Numbered from the stretch's first letter, positions 40,000 through 48,672 are shown. The stretch is DNA of 64,000 nucleotides from Pedobacter sp. KBW06 (GCF_003852525.1 NZ_QAJL01000001.1:186001-250000); one strand, 5' to 3'. The notes: generated by a model from the sequence alone, not told the origin. Translations and numbers: made by a program.

Positions 40000-40712
40000 A
40001 TGGCTACCGGAAAGGACCTTTTAGCTGCTGCACGAATTCATTTAGGAGAGACTTATGTTTTCGGAGCCAGAGTACCAATGAACAATGCCAACTGGCGGGG
40101 CCTTGGGATTGCGCAGAATTCATCACTTATGTGGTCAATAAGCTAACCAACAAATTATATGGTTACAACGCAGCTGAAGGTGAGTCTTATACGGGCTATT
40201 GGCAAAATGACGTGGAAAGGAAAATCGTTACTGCCATTTCTATCGAAAAAGCGAAGTCAACCCCAGGTGCAATATTGCTCCGAAGACCAAAGACTATTGC
40301 CAATAAAAAGATCATTGGTCACATTGCATTTTGCAGTGGAACCGGAGGAACAGTTGAAGCAAGGGGATCGAAATATGGTGTTTGTGAATATGTGGTAGGG
40401 AACAATAATGAAAGAGGCTGGGACACGGGACTTTTGATTCCGGAAATCGATTATCAGTTAAGCCCTTCCACTGACAACAAGCTGACTACTTTTGAAAAAT
40501 TCAGTGCTGATGAAAAGGCTTTTTTAGCACCACCAGCAGCCCTGGACACTTCGAAACTGATCCGTAAATTAGTGACGCTAAATTATCTGGAGCCTTCTAC
40601 TGATCGCTATGATGAAGACGTTATGCTGGCTATCTATAATTTTCAGCTTTCTGAGGGACTGGAGCCTTCTGGTCAGCCCGATACAGATACATTAGCAACA
40701 TTAGGTGTTTAA
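40000..40712 (+). pseudogene. NlpC/P60-like amidase with peptidoglycan-binding domain, frameshifted at the catalytic cysteine
   Basis: The ATG at 40000 starts a frame (MATGKDLLAAARIHLGETY) that runs to ANWRG and then derails to a stop near 40146. The neighbouring frame continues from the same point to 40712. Adding one base in the CC at 40101-40102 would restore ANWRGPWDCAEFITYVVNKL, the expected WDCAEF catalytic-Cys motif, followed by GHIAFCSGTGG (catalytic His) and a C-terminal peptidoglycan-binding-like domain (KLIRKLVTLNYL... TDTLATLGV). Intact length would be about 237 residues. It is either a pseudogene or a sequencing error next to a G-run. The intact downstream part alone (from 40131) lacks the active Cys. 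Confidence 0.78.
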
Positions 40713-40766
40713 TTTTACGGGAATTAATGGCTGAGACAGACATTCCGGAATAATTACGCGTATAAA

Positions 40767-41240
40767 TCAGGAGAGTTTACAGGTATTTAACAGGGTATTC
40801 AATTCCAGCAAAAAAGGAAATTGCTGTTCGTTCAGGTATTTTTCTGACTCTTCCAGGCAGAACCAGCCTGCTTTATCGACTTCTTCAAAAGCGACTATTT
40901 TGCCGGATTTTGGTGGCCACTCCAGGTCAAAGGTATTACAGCGGATTCTCTTATGGTCCAGGTCTCCGGCAACAGCCCAGCAGCAGACCTGCTTTCCTCC
41001 CTTCTGTACAATGGGCTGAAGTTCTATGAACCTGCCTTCCGGCCGGTATCCGGTTTCTTCCTCAAACTCCCTTATGGCAGCTTCCAGAGGCAATTCGTCC
41101 GGTAAAAGCTCTCCCTTTGGCACGGTCCACCAGCCCAGGTCTTTATTGCGAAAAAATGGGCCACCGGGATGTACAAGAAAGAATTCCAGCCCTTTTACCG
41201 TCTTTCTATACAACAAAATACCTGCGCTTTGCTTTGCCAT
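40767..41240 (-). CDS. Nudix hydrolase
   Basis: 157 residues with a complete Nudix box at residues 43-65 (G-x5-E-x7-REFEEETGY), so metal-dependent hydrolysis of a nucleoside diphosphate derivative is expected. The N-terminus AKQSAGILLYR and the WWTVPKGE segment match the small family of bacterial Nudix proteins related to diadenosine-tetraphosphate hydrolases; the substrate cannot be fixed from sequence. It follows the DinB-like gene with an 11-base gap on the same strand and is probably co-transcribed with it. Confidence 0.9.
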   Translation of the reverse strand: MAKQSAGILLYRKTVKGLEFFLVHPGGPFFRNKDLGWWTVPKGELLPDELPLEAAIREFEEETGYRPEGRFIELQPIVQKGGKQVCCWAVAGDLDHKRIRCNTFDLEWPPKSGKIVAFEEVDKAGWFCLEESEKYLNEQQFPFLLELNTLLNTCKLS

Positions 41241-41251
41241 TTTCTTTAGGT

Positions 41252-41725
41252 TTAAGTGTTTTCCTTTACCACCAACATGATCTGCTTAACCGCTCCGAGG
41301 TGATAGGCCGCATGGGGAAGTAATGCCAGTGTTCCTTTCCACAAATCAGGATTTGACCAGTCTTTAACTTCAGCAATAGCCTCCCGAACGAGAAGATAAG
41401 CCTCTAAAAGGTCTTGCTGCAACTCAATCCATTGCGATTCATTCACTTCAGAAATCTTCCAGCTTGTTCCCCAGTCATCGGGAGGTGTGTTTCCTTTATA
41501 GAATTCAAGCGCAAAACAGAGGCTCCATCTCAGGTGTTCGGTATGAGAAGCAATGGTACTCCCTCCTTTTACAATTCGTGTGGAAGCCTGTTCGGCACTG
41601 ATGGTTTCTATTGCGGCGGTAAAACCATGTCCCGGGGTCGCATCAATAACCCAGCTTTGCTCATTGTGCGTTCTTACATATAATTCCTGCAACAAATCGA
41701 GTAACCCTTTGATCGAATCTTCCAT
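41252..41725 (-). CDS. DinB-like putative metal-dependent protein
   Basis: 157 residues, predicted four-helix bundle. Histidines in SHTEHLRWSL (about 71-80) and HAAYHLGAVKQ (about 137-147) match the metal-binding pattern of the DinB/YfiT superfamily, whose members include thiol transferases and proteins of unknown role. No signal peptide. It lies 11 bases upstream of the Nudix gene. Function beyond family membership unknown. Confidence 0.75.
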   Translation of the reverse strand: MEDSIKGLLDLLQELYVRTHNEQSWVIDATPGHGFTAAIETISAEQASTRIVKGGSTIASHTEHLRWSLCFALEFYKGNTPPDDWGTSWKISEVNESQWIELQQDLLEAYLLVREAIAEVKDWSNPDLWKGTLALLPHAAYHLGAVKQIMLVVKENT

Positions 41726-41847
41726 AAGTATGGTATTGATTAATAGAATCTTATTACCTTAACATCCGGCAACAAAAAATGTTTAACGATACGCTACTTC
41801 ATGAATAAATACATTGCTACCACAGTAAAAACAGGACATACCCCATA

Positions 41848-41888
41848 CCATAAAGGTAGCAGGAATTAAGTTTCTGCTACCTTTATGG
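41848..41888 (-). terminator. Strong hairpin after the NAD operon
   Basis: CCATAAAGGTAGCAG at 41848-41862 and its exact complement at 41874-41888 form a 15-bp perfect stem with an 11-base loop, 57 bases downstream of the nadV stop. No T-run follows on the minus strand, so it may act as an mRNA-stabilising end structure rather than a classical terminator. Confidence 0.55.
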
Positions 41889-41944
41889 TTCGTTAATCAG
41901 AGGACCTGATCATCATTGAATGAATTGATCTGCTTTTTTTGCAG

Positions 41945-43396
41945 TTAAAGTTGAGCAACCGCTACCTGTTCCTGTGCTTTGATCAGTGTTCTGATCTCTT
42001 CCAGACTGGTTTCTTTCATCAACTTTCCATCGCGATAGATTACCTGAAGTATAGACTCTGCTTCTTCAGCAGGGCTGCATTGATCTTTGGTCAGATAGGT
42101 ATCTCCTTCTTTTCTCAGGCAAAGCATTCCTTTTAATGATTTCTTTTTATGATCGGTGATCGGATCTTTTTCAATTTCTCTAGGCTCGCCGTTCACTTCC
42201 ACATAGGTCGCTTTGATGGCAAAACCCAAGGTATCACGACTGTGGTTTCTTAAAATTCCACCTACTCCAATTACCAGGTTGCTGGCTGCGTAGCCCATGT
42301 TTTTCAGGCGTTCCAGTGTTCTTAAATACCTTTCGATGTACATACCGTCACCATAGATCAGCCCTACTTTCGGGTTTAATATTTTGTATCCTTTGCTGTT
42401 TAGCGTAGAACCGAATTTCTCATCTAATAAACGGATGGCCCCTTTCCACTCATTGCTTCCTTCTTCTGCCTCAGGGTTTCCGCAGATGATGTATTCCGGA
42501 TTTCCGCTATCTGGCCTGAAGACCACTTTTCCATCTCTTTTCAGGATGTCTTCTTTTAGGGTTTCCGCGAAATCAGTCAGCACTTTGTATACATCAAAAG
42601 TATCAGATACGATAGATACGATCCCGGTAGGGTACAGCTCCAGCATATGGCGGAAAGCACCGATCTCATCTTCTCTTCCGAAAGAACACATCACACTGTG
42701 CTCACTTGCAGGAACAGAAAGCAGAATTGGGGCACCCTGAATGTCTGCATTGTAATATTCCACCGCGCAAGGTAAGGCTGGTACATTATCGCTACCCAGG
42801 AAAGACAGCAAATGTGCTACTCCACTGATCGCCGCTCCTTCTTCTGAAGCATCCCCGCGATAGCCGAAATCGTGTACCTGGAAAGCCTTGGCCGCTTCCA
42901 TTTCAATTTCGTCGGTTTCGCTGAAATAACGGGTTACAATTTTACGGTACTCATGACTGCAAGTCGCTACGGTGATGGTATACCATAATTTTAGCAGTAA
43001 GCTCTCCATAAATCCAACTACCCAATAGAAATCAGGATGGGTATTGGTGATCGTCATCAGTACATTTCTTACGGGCATGATCGTTCCTTCTTCTACCGCT
43101 TTAATTTCTACCGGCAGGTAGCCCAGCTGACAAAGGCTTCTGATTTTACTTTCTATTTCAGGAGAATTGCTTCCCAGAATCAGCTTACGGTAAGTCAGGA
43201 ATTCCTCTCCCATTTCCGGAGTGATCGGTTCAGATAAATATTGTTTGATATAATATTGAAGTCCGAAGAAAACAGTTTCACTGAAGTTTTTGTCGCTTCG
43301 GGCGGTGAGGTAAGAATATACTTTATTGCAGCCGGGAGCATATTGTTCCATGTGGCCCATTTTGTAAACGTCGGTTTGAAGAAGGATATTTTTCAT
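41945..43396 (-). CDS. nadV: Nicotinamide phosphoribosyltransferase
   Basis: 483 residues, matching the full length of the NAMPT/NadV family. It makes NMN from nicotinamide and PRPP (NAD salvage, cytoplasm). Family landmarks: HDFGYRGDASEEGAAISG, SVPASEHSVM, FRPDSGNPE (phosphoribosyl site) and GGILRNHSRDTLGFAIKAT. It is the second gene after the PRPP-synthetase-like gene (24-base gap), which would supply its co-substrate, and it is probably regulated by the NrtR-like protein through the palindrome at 44312-44346. An alternative is transfer of an ADP-ribosyl-pyrophosphate donor, as in the phage NARP1 pathway (see findings). Confidence 0.93.
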   Translation of the reverse strand: MKNILLQTDVYKMGHMEQYAPGCNKVYSYLTARSDKNFSETVFFGLQYYIKQYLSEPITPEMGEEFLTYRKLILGSNSPEIESKIRSLCQLGYLPVEIKAVEEGTIMPVRNVLMTITNTHPDFYWVVGFMESLLLKLWYTITVATCSHEYRKIVTRYFSETDEIEMEAAKAFQVHDFGYRGDASEEGAAISGVAHLLSFLGSDNVPALPCAVEYYNADIQGAPILLSVPASEHSVMCSFGREDEIGAFRHMLELYPTGIVSIVSDTFDVYKVLTDFAETLKEDILKRDGKVVFRPDSGNPEYIICGNPEAEEGSNEWKGAIRLLDEKFGSTLNSKGYKILNPKVGLIYGDGMYIERYLRTLERLKNMGYAASNLVIGVGGILRNHSRDTLGFAIKATYVEVNGEPREIEKDPITDHKKKSLKGMLCLRKEGDTYLTKDQCSPAEEAESILQVIYRDGKLMKETSLEEIRTLIKAQEQVAVAQL

Positions 43397-43420
43397 AATA
43401 GATTTTAAATTAAAGGAAGG

Positions 43421-44260
43421 TTACAATTCGATCAGGTCGGCCAGCGGGATTCTGCTGATCAGGTCTGAGCTGTCGTTTTTTATAGAGTCTGTGGTATAGA
43501 TATGGTCAATCCAGTCTACCAGTTCCGTTTCTCCATGAGACATGATGCCATGAGAAACAATGAGGCTGACTTTACCTGCGTTGCGTTTTTTAAGTTCTTT
43601 TGCCACACCTACGAAGGTGGCGCCACCATCACAGATGTCGTCAATGATGAAGCAGTCTTTGCCACCCAGATCGTCCTGATCAACGGTAATCTGTTTGATC
43701 TTTCCATTGCTCACATCTCTCACTTTGTTGCAAAGGACGATGTCATTTTGATAGGCTAAGGCTTCGGCCAGTTTATAGATCTTTTTAAGGGCGCCGGCAT
43801 CCGGAGAAACCAACAGGTAATCCGTATGGTTGCTCAGCACCTGTTTCGCCAGGCTATAATTACTGATCAGTTCGCAGTTGTCAAGTAAAGCCAGGGATAC
43901 TTCGGAATGTACATCAAAGACATACACTTTCCCGAAGTTGCAGCTGTTGATCAGGTTGCACATCACCCTGATAGATAATGGCTCTCCTCCTACCATCACC
44001 CTGTCCTGACGGGCATAAGGAAGGTAAGGAATAAATACGCTGATGTTTTTGCTACCGTTTCTGCGCAATGCATCTACTGCCAATAACAATTTCATCACCT
44101 CGTTGGAATCGTTCAGTCTTGCAGAAACCAGTACTTCTTCTGCATGATCCTGTAATTTGATGTGTACTTCACCTCCGCTAAATAAAAAGCTTTTGCTTTC
44201 TATCTCTTCCAGGGAAGAATTGAAGGGTTTGAATCCGGTTGATAAATTTAATACTTTCAT
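43421..44260 (-). CDS. prs: Ribose-phosphate pyrophosphokinase-like enzyme (PRPP synthetase family)
   Basis: 279 residues, shorter than the usual housekeeping enzyme of about 310. It has PYLPYARQDR, FDVHS and the PRPP loop CFIIDDICDGGATF. The canonical family would make PRPP from ribose 5-phosphate and ATP. The loop after RQDR reads VMVGGEPLS instead of the usual Lys-containing stretch, and the catalytic KRR-type loop is NKVR, so the substrate may differ from a housekeeping Prs. It is first in the operon with nadV and preceded by a palindromic operator. The local use is almost surely NAD-related rather than general PRPP supply. Confidence 0.85.
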   Translation of the reverse strand: MKVLNLSTGFKPFNSSLEEIESKSFLFSGGEVHIKLQDHAEEVLVSARLNDSNEVMKLLLAVDALRRNGSKNISVFIPYLPYARQDRVMVGGEPLSIRVMCNLINSCNFGKVYVFDVHSEVSLALLDNCELISNYSLAKQVLSNHTDYLLVSPDAGALKKIYKLAEALAYQNDIVLCNKVRDVSNGKIKQITVDQDDLGGKDCFIIDDICDGGATFVGVAKELKKRNAGKVSLIVSHGIMSHGETELVDWIDHIYTTDSIKNDSSDLISRIPLADLIEL

Positions 44261-44280
44261 ATCTATTTGCGTTACAATGA

Positions 44281-44346
44281 CACAAATTAAAGTCTTTATT
44301 CTTTCTTAAGCAAATTAATTTGTGTTTATTTTACACAAATTAATTT
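44281..44346 (-). promoter_or_regulatory. Palindromic operator of the prs-nadV operon (candidate NrtR site)
   Basis: AAATTAATTTGTGT at 44312-44325 and ACACAAATTAATTT at 44333-44346 are perfect 14-base arms with a 7-base spacer. A third half-site, CACAAATTAA, lies at 44281-44290. All are in the 108-base gap between the NrtR-like gene and the prs start, exactly where an NrtR repressor would act on prs-nadV. Confidence 0.75.
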
Positions 44347-44368
44347 TAAAACTCATAATCAACTGATA

Positions 44369-45076
44369 CTAAAGGAGTTTATTAAGATCGAAACCATTCA
44401 CTTTAAGCTGTTTATATTTTTCATAATCGAAGGAATACAAATTCCCAGGTCGTCCGGCCCCTATTGAGGGTGCCTTTTCATCCAGTTCAATAACCAGGCC
44501 TAAAGACATCATTTTACGTTTAAAATTTCTCCGGTCGATGTTATGACCTAATAATTTCATGTAAAGTTGTTCCAGATCAGAAAAGACAAATCTGGTATCC
44601 AGGAGTTCAAAACCGATGGGTTCATAAGTAATTTTTGCCCTTAAGCGGGCGATGGCTTTCGCTACGATTTCCTGATGATCAAAAGCCAGTGCGGGAAGGT
44701 CATAAATATTGAACCAGGCAGCTTCTGAGGCATCTGTGGAGGCAAACAAACTGAAATCAGCAGATTTAACCAGTCCGAAGTAAGCAACGGAGATGATGCG
44801 GGTTCTGGGGTCACGGTCGGGTTTGCCAAAGGTAAAGAGCTGCTCCAGGTAATTGATCTCGACTCCTGCTTCCTCCTGAAGCTCTCTTTCTACCGCCGCT
44901 TCCAGGCTCTCCCCATTGTGTACAAATCCACCGGGTAGTGCCCAGGCCCCTATAAAAGGTTCAATCTTCCTTTTGATCAGGAGTACGGAAATTCCATTTT
45001 CCTGATTGTAGCCAAAAACAATAGCGTCAACGCTCACTTTTATATCCTGTTTAATGGCAGATGTAGTTTTATTCAT
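44369..45076 (-). CDS. NrtR-like Nudix-domain transcriptional regulator of NAD metabolism
   Basis: About 235 residues from the ATG at 45076 (MNKTTSAIKQDIKVSVDAIVFG); an in-frame ATG at 45109 would add 11 residues. The N-terminal Nudix domain has a complete box at about 50-72 (GFVHNGE ... RELQEEAGV). A C-terminal winged-helix domain follows (FVFSDLEQLYMKLLGHNIDRRNFKRKM), ending AGRPGNLYSFD. This is the NrtR architecture, in which ADP-ribose or a related nucleotide relieves repression. It sits directly upstream of prs-nadV with the operator between. The intact Nudix box means catalytic activity is also possible. Confidence 0.88.
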   Translation of the reverse strand: MNKTTSAIKQDIKVSVDAIVFGYNQENGISVLLIKRKIEPFIGAWALPGGFVHNGESLEAAVERELQEEAGVEINYLEQLFTFGKPDRDPRTRIISVAYFGLVKSADFSLFASTDASEAAWFNIYDLPALAFDHQEIVAKAIARLRAKITYEPIGFELLDTRFVFSDLEQLYMKLLGHNIDRRNFKRKMMSLGLVIELDEKAPSIGAGRPGNLYSFDYEKYKQLKVNGFDLNKLL

Positions 45077-45303
45077 TTGTAGAGATAGCTTGCTGCAAAG
45101 TAATAACATTAATCGGGGAATCGGAAAAGAAGAAGAAAACTTCGGATAGCAAAAGGAAAAGCGAAAAGCAACCGGAAATCACCAGGCCCATCCGGAAACA
45201 GTACAATTCACAAAATAAATATTTTTTGTTTCATTCCGACTATGGAGTTATATTCGTTTAATCAATTCTATTATTATTAAATTTCCCAAATAATCACCCG
45301 TTT

Positions 45304-46140
45304 ATGAACGAGCAAAAGGATTATATCGTTGTCCCCTTCCCAGAAATCGAGGGCCGGTTTGGCCTGAATATTCAAGACTACAGTTCCGGATTGTTTTTAT
45401 CTAATAACCCGGCGGATCCGGCAGTATATGAAGATCCGGGAGCGAATACTTTTGCGGTTTATGAGGGCGACACCAGGATGGATATTTTAGACCTCAGTGT
45501 TTTAGGACAGGGATTGGCGCAGGCCCAAAACAGGGCAATCCTGGTGGTCGGGAATCTTCATGTAAATCAGCACATCAACATGTACGGAACAGATGTCGGT
45601 TATCCGATATGTCTGTATGTGACCGGAAATTTAACGGTCAATAATGTGGTGATGAGCTCATTGTCTGATCTTGTTGTACTGGGTAATATTGAAGTGAAAA
45701 ACGCTCTCTATGCCGTAAATACGGAATGCGGCTATATTGCCTGCGGAGGAAACTTTAGTGCAGCGAATGTATACCTGGAATCCTTTGGTTTAACCGTTAA
45801 AGGCAATTTAAATGTTCCGGATTTTCATTATTATGTGAATCTGAGCAGAACAGACATCGATACTCCATTAGAAGATTTGGACATAAATATTGGTCAACTG
45901 GCCGGGGCAGCCCCCATTGCCTGCGGAGAGAGCGGCATTAAATATTTTGACCTAATGGAGGATATTGAAAATGGAGATCTTGATTTTGATGATCTGGATG
46001 AAAATGAAATGAGTAAAGTGGATGCACTTTATAAGGAACACTTCGTTTTTAAAGCTCAGTATTATTCTAAACACAATGAATTTGACGTATCGAACAAGGT
46101 GTATCAGGAAATACTCAAGGGCGAGGATATTTTTGGATAA
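45304..46140 (+). CDS. Protein of unknown function with beta-helix-like core
   Basis: 278 residues, not recognised. No signal peptide or membrane segment, so probably cytoplasmic. The middle (about 70-190) consists of short recurring strands with V/L-x-G-N-L/F-x-V patterns (VVGNLHVN, VTGNLTVN, VLGNIEVK, CGGNFSAA, VKGNLNV), spaced 20-25 residues apart, which suggests a right-handed beta-helix somewhat like bactofilin cores. The C-terminal third is acidic (DIENGDLDFDDLDENEM) and then helical. It stands alone, with a leader of about 190 bases. No enzymatic motif visible. Confidence 0.8.
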   Translation: MNEQKDYIVVPFPEIEGRFGLNIQDYSSGLFLSNNPADPAVYEDPGANTFAVYEGDTRMDILDLSVLGQGLAQAQNRAILVVGNLHVNQHINMYGTDVGYPICLYVTGNLTVNNVVMSSLSDLVVLGNIEVKNALYAVNTECGYIACGGNFSAANVYLESFGLTVKGNLNVPDFHYYVNLSRTDIDTPLEDLDINIGQLAGAAPIACGESGIKYFDLMEDIENGDLDFDDLDENEMSKVDALYKEHFVFKAQYYSKHNEFDVSNKVYQEILKGEDIFG

Positions 46141-46170
46141 AGTTTTGAGCAGCTAACATTTTTTACTGCC

Positions 46171-46200
46171 CAGGTAATTTCTTCTTCTACCTGATTTTTT
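46171..46200 (+). terminator. Putative terminator
   Basis: CAGGTA (46171-46176) and TACCTG (46188-46193) form a short stem followed by a six-T run, between the converging genes at 45304 and 46255. Short but correctly placed. Confidence 0.45.
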
Positions 46201-46254
46201 AAGACTTTAGCCTTTTCTCTGTTAAAGTACATACCAAAAATAAAGATTAATCAT

Positions 46255-46740
46255 CTAAAACAAACTGATGATCCAGGCTGCAACATACCACAGGATAACC
46301 AGAAGTATGATGAAGATGATAAAAAGCACAGCCAAAGCCAAAAGAATGGTACTTTTCCCACTTCCCTGATGCTTTCCTTCATGGTAATACTCTTCCATGA
46401 GCTTCATGTTCCTGGTATTTGATTTAAAGAAGAAATCCCAAACCTGGCCGATTCCTGGGATCGCACCTATGGTGGCATCAAGAAAGATATTGAGGCACAT
46501 CAAAACAACGATCTTACTGGTTAATCCTTTACCGGACATCGCCAGAACTAACCCTCCGGAGATGATGAATCCGGCGAAATCTCCTGCAAAAGGAATGAGG
46601 TTCAGGATTGGGTCAAGTCCGAAGCGAAACTGCGTTCCCGGAAGCCGAAACTGCTCATCCATGAGGTAAGAAAGCTTCCTTACCGTCCTGATGGTCGGGG
46701 AATCGGGAATTTCATTTTGGTGCTGGGCAGTCTTTGACAT
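46255..46740 (-). CDS. DUF4112 domain membrane protein
   Basis: 161 residues. It has the DUF4112 signature: LSYLMDEQFRLPGTQFRFGLDPILNLIPFAGDF-like N-terminal part with FGLDP and NLIPFAGD, and the second conserved stretch DATIGAIPGIGQVWDFFFKSNTRN. Two weakly hydrophobic segments occur at about 50-70 and 75-95, plus a strong C-terminal membrane anchor (about 128-158). The family is widespread and of unknown function. It is a single gene; nothing in the neighbourhood suggests a role. Confidence 0.9.
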   Translation of the reverse strand: MSKTAQHQNEIPDSPTIRTVRKLSYLMDEQFRLPGTQFRFGLDPILNLIPFAGDFAGFIISGGLVLAMSGKGLTSKIVVLMCLNIFLDATIGAIPGIGQVWDFFFKSNTRNMKLMEEYYHEGKHQGSGKSTILLALAVLFIIFIILLVILWYVAAWIISLF

Positions 46741-46855
46741 TTAAGGTAAACGGAATCTGAAGCCAAATGTTTTAGCGAGGTGGGTTATTGAATGTTATTT
46801 TACAACCCGCATGGCCTGATTGCTCAAATCATGCGGGTGTTCAGTTTATAAAAGT

Positions 46856-47665
46856 CTAAGGCATTGCATTTAACTGATTAGCCCAGCTTGGTTTTGTTGA
46901 ATTGAACAAAGCATTGCGCTCTCCGTATTTCACCCCATACATATGAAGTGTCCCACCGCCCAATTCCTCTAAATCCAATACCTGACCAGCGAATCTGGAA
47001 GCGATATAAAAATATTCAGAATAGGCGATTTTCACATATTCTATAATTCCTGCAGGCAATGTCCCTGGGTAAGAAAGGAGTGCTGCGCGCTGTTCTGTAA
47101 AGGAACCTGGCACAGAAACTACTTTTTCCGGGTGCGGAAAAACCTGAAGAATAACTTCGTTATAACTTCTTAATCTTTCTTTAATTGCCGGTATTTCCTG
47201 TGGAGCAAGCACGGAACCACTTGCCCCCCCCAGTGCGTACCAATAAAGGTGCATAAAGGATTCCTCTCCGATTTCAACCTTGCATGTAATACAACCTCCC
47301 TCTTCCAGCAGCTTTTTCTTTTCTGCTTCTGTAGTTGGAATTTTATTCTTTCCGCTTAAGGCCCCAGCCATACACTTCTCATAGTTGTCGTTTGCTGCTG
47401 CCCAACCCGGAGAACCCCATTTCTGCTTTTTCATCTCATCGCCCAGATTTATGGAGCAGCCAATTGTTCCTCCCACCCATTCGATTTCGTCGGGCCCCAG
47501 GATTCCTACGCCCGGATCTATTCCTACCCCGCCGGTAGCAGACTTTTTCGACAATACCTGAGCTTCGGGTAAACCTGAGGCCGCTTTTTTACAACTCCAT
47601 AAAGTAGCAGTTAAAACTAGCGCAAAACAGCCCCCTGTGATTACATTTTTAAATTTCCTCGACAT
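46856..47665 (-). CDS. Unrecognised lipoprotein
   Basis: 269 residues. The signal peptide ends in a lipobox (ATLWSC, Cys at about 25), so it is likely anchored in the inner or outer membrane. The mature protein has four more Cys (in GCSINL, EKCMAG and the GGCITCKVE pair), and the sequence HLYWYALGGASGSVL in the middle. I see no known domain. It lies downstream of a strong terminator and is transcribed alone. Confidence 0.8.
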   Translation of the reverse strand: MSRKFKNVITGGCFALVLTATLWSCKKAASGLPEAQVLSKKSATGGVGIDPGVGILGPDEIEWVGGTIGCSINLGDEMKKQKWGSPGWAAANDNYEKCMAGALSGKNKIPTTEAEKKKLLEEGGCITCKVEIGEESFMHLYWYALGGASGSVLAPQEIPAIKERLRSYNEVILQVFPHPEKVVSVPGSFTEQRAALLSYPGTLPAGIIEYVKIAYSEYFYIASRFAGQVLDLEELGGGTLHMYGVKYGERNALFNSTKPSWANQLNAMP

Positions 47666-47730
47666 ACATTTTAAATTATTTGGTTTTTAACCGACAAGAT
47701 AAGCCAACAATTAACAATACAAAACAAAAA

Positions 47731-47768
47731 GGCATTAAAAAAGTAAAATATTTTACTTTTTTAATGCC
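47731..47768 (-). terminator. Perfect 38-bp palindrome, intrinsic terminator of the alpha/beta hydrolase gene
   Basis: The two 19-base halves, beginning GGCATTAAAAAAG and ending CTTTTTTAATGCC, are exact complements with no spacer. On the minus strand the hairpin is followed by TTTTTGTTTTG, fitting Rho-independent termination of the gene at 47854-48648. Confidence 0.8.
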
Positions 47769-47853
47769 TTTAGATAAACAAATTGAAAATAAAGCAGAAA
47801 ATCTCTATAAATTATAAATGCAAAAAATTTATAGAAAATCTGGTTTTGCTCCG

Positions 47854-48648
47854 CTATAACCTGATGGCATTTATCGTATCATTTAGGGCTTCATTGAATG
47901 CGTCCGGATGTTCGATCATTGGGTAATGGCAGGTTCCTGCGATTTCTTTTAACTCGAAACCATGAACCGCATTCTTTTGTAATGCTTCAACATTAGTGGG
48001 GTAATAGCTTACATTGATCAGGTAGATTTTCAGCTTTAAAAGGGGAAGCAAAGCCTTTTCGATCTGATCCAGTTTAAAAAACTCAGGCATCGTTGCCTGG
48101 CCCAGCGGCTCATAGGTATTCCTGTAGTCAGCTACAATTCTATCGGTAACCGATAACGGAGTATTAGCGCTTACCAATGCCATCCTTGCATATTGCTCAT
48201 TGGTTCCTGCAAAGTCTTTCCTCAGACTGTCGATGATCCCTCCTACCTGAGCCTGAAATTCCGGGGCCAAAGGGGTAGCGACATTCTTAAAATTATCCAC
48301 CACGATAAACCCGATAACAGGATCCGGAAATTTTGTTGCCGCAATCAGGTTAAGGTCAGCACCCAGAGAGTGACCAATCAGGATCACTTTTTCCAGCTGA
48401 TGGTATTTGATTAAAGCGACGATATCATCCGCGAGGCCTTCAATTGACCAATCAGCGCGTGATCTTCCTGATTTACCATGACCGGCAAGGTCTAAAGTAA
48501 CCACCGTATAATCACGTTTGAAAAAGTCTACCTGCGCTGCCCAGTAACTTTGGTCAATGTAGGCACCATGAACGAATAACAGGGTAATTTCTCCTTTACC
48601 CTCAATATGGTGGTTAATCGTAGTTCCATTGTTTTCGAATTCTCTCAT
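47854..48648 (-). CDS. Alpha/beta hydrolase
   Basis: About 264 residues from MREFENNG (ATG at 48648); an in-frame ATG at 48672 adds eight residues. It has the full fold signature: FVHGAYIDQSYW (oxyanion region), the nucleophile elbow GHSLGAD (Ser about 95 in this numbering), and the catalytic His in CHYPMIEHPDAF near the end. No signal peptide. The substrate (ester, lactone or similar) cannot be inferred. It ends at a perfect terminator palindrome and is divergent from the giant surface protein gene. Confidence 0.9.
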   Translation of the reverse strand: MREFENNGTTINHHIEGKGEITLLFVHGAYIDQSYWAAQVDFFKRDYTVVTLDLAGHGKSGRSRADWSIEGLADDIVALIKYHQLEKVILIGHSLGADLNLIAATKFPDPVIGFIVVDNFKNVATPLAPEFQAQVGGIIDSLRKDFAGTNEQYARMALVSANTPLSVTDRIVADYRNTYEPLGQATMPEFFKLDQIEKALLPLLKLKIYLINVSYYPTNVEALQKNAVHGFELKEIAGTCHYPMIEHPDAFNEALNDTINAIRL

Positions 48649-48672
48649 CTTAATGTATTTTGGCGACAGCAA

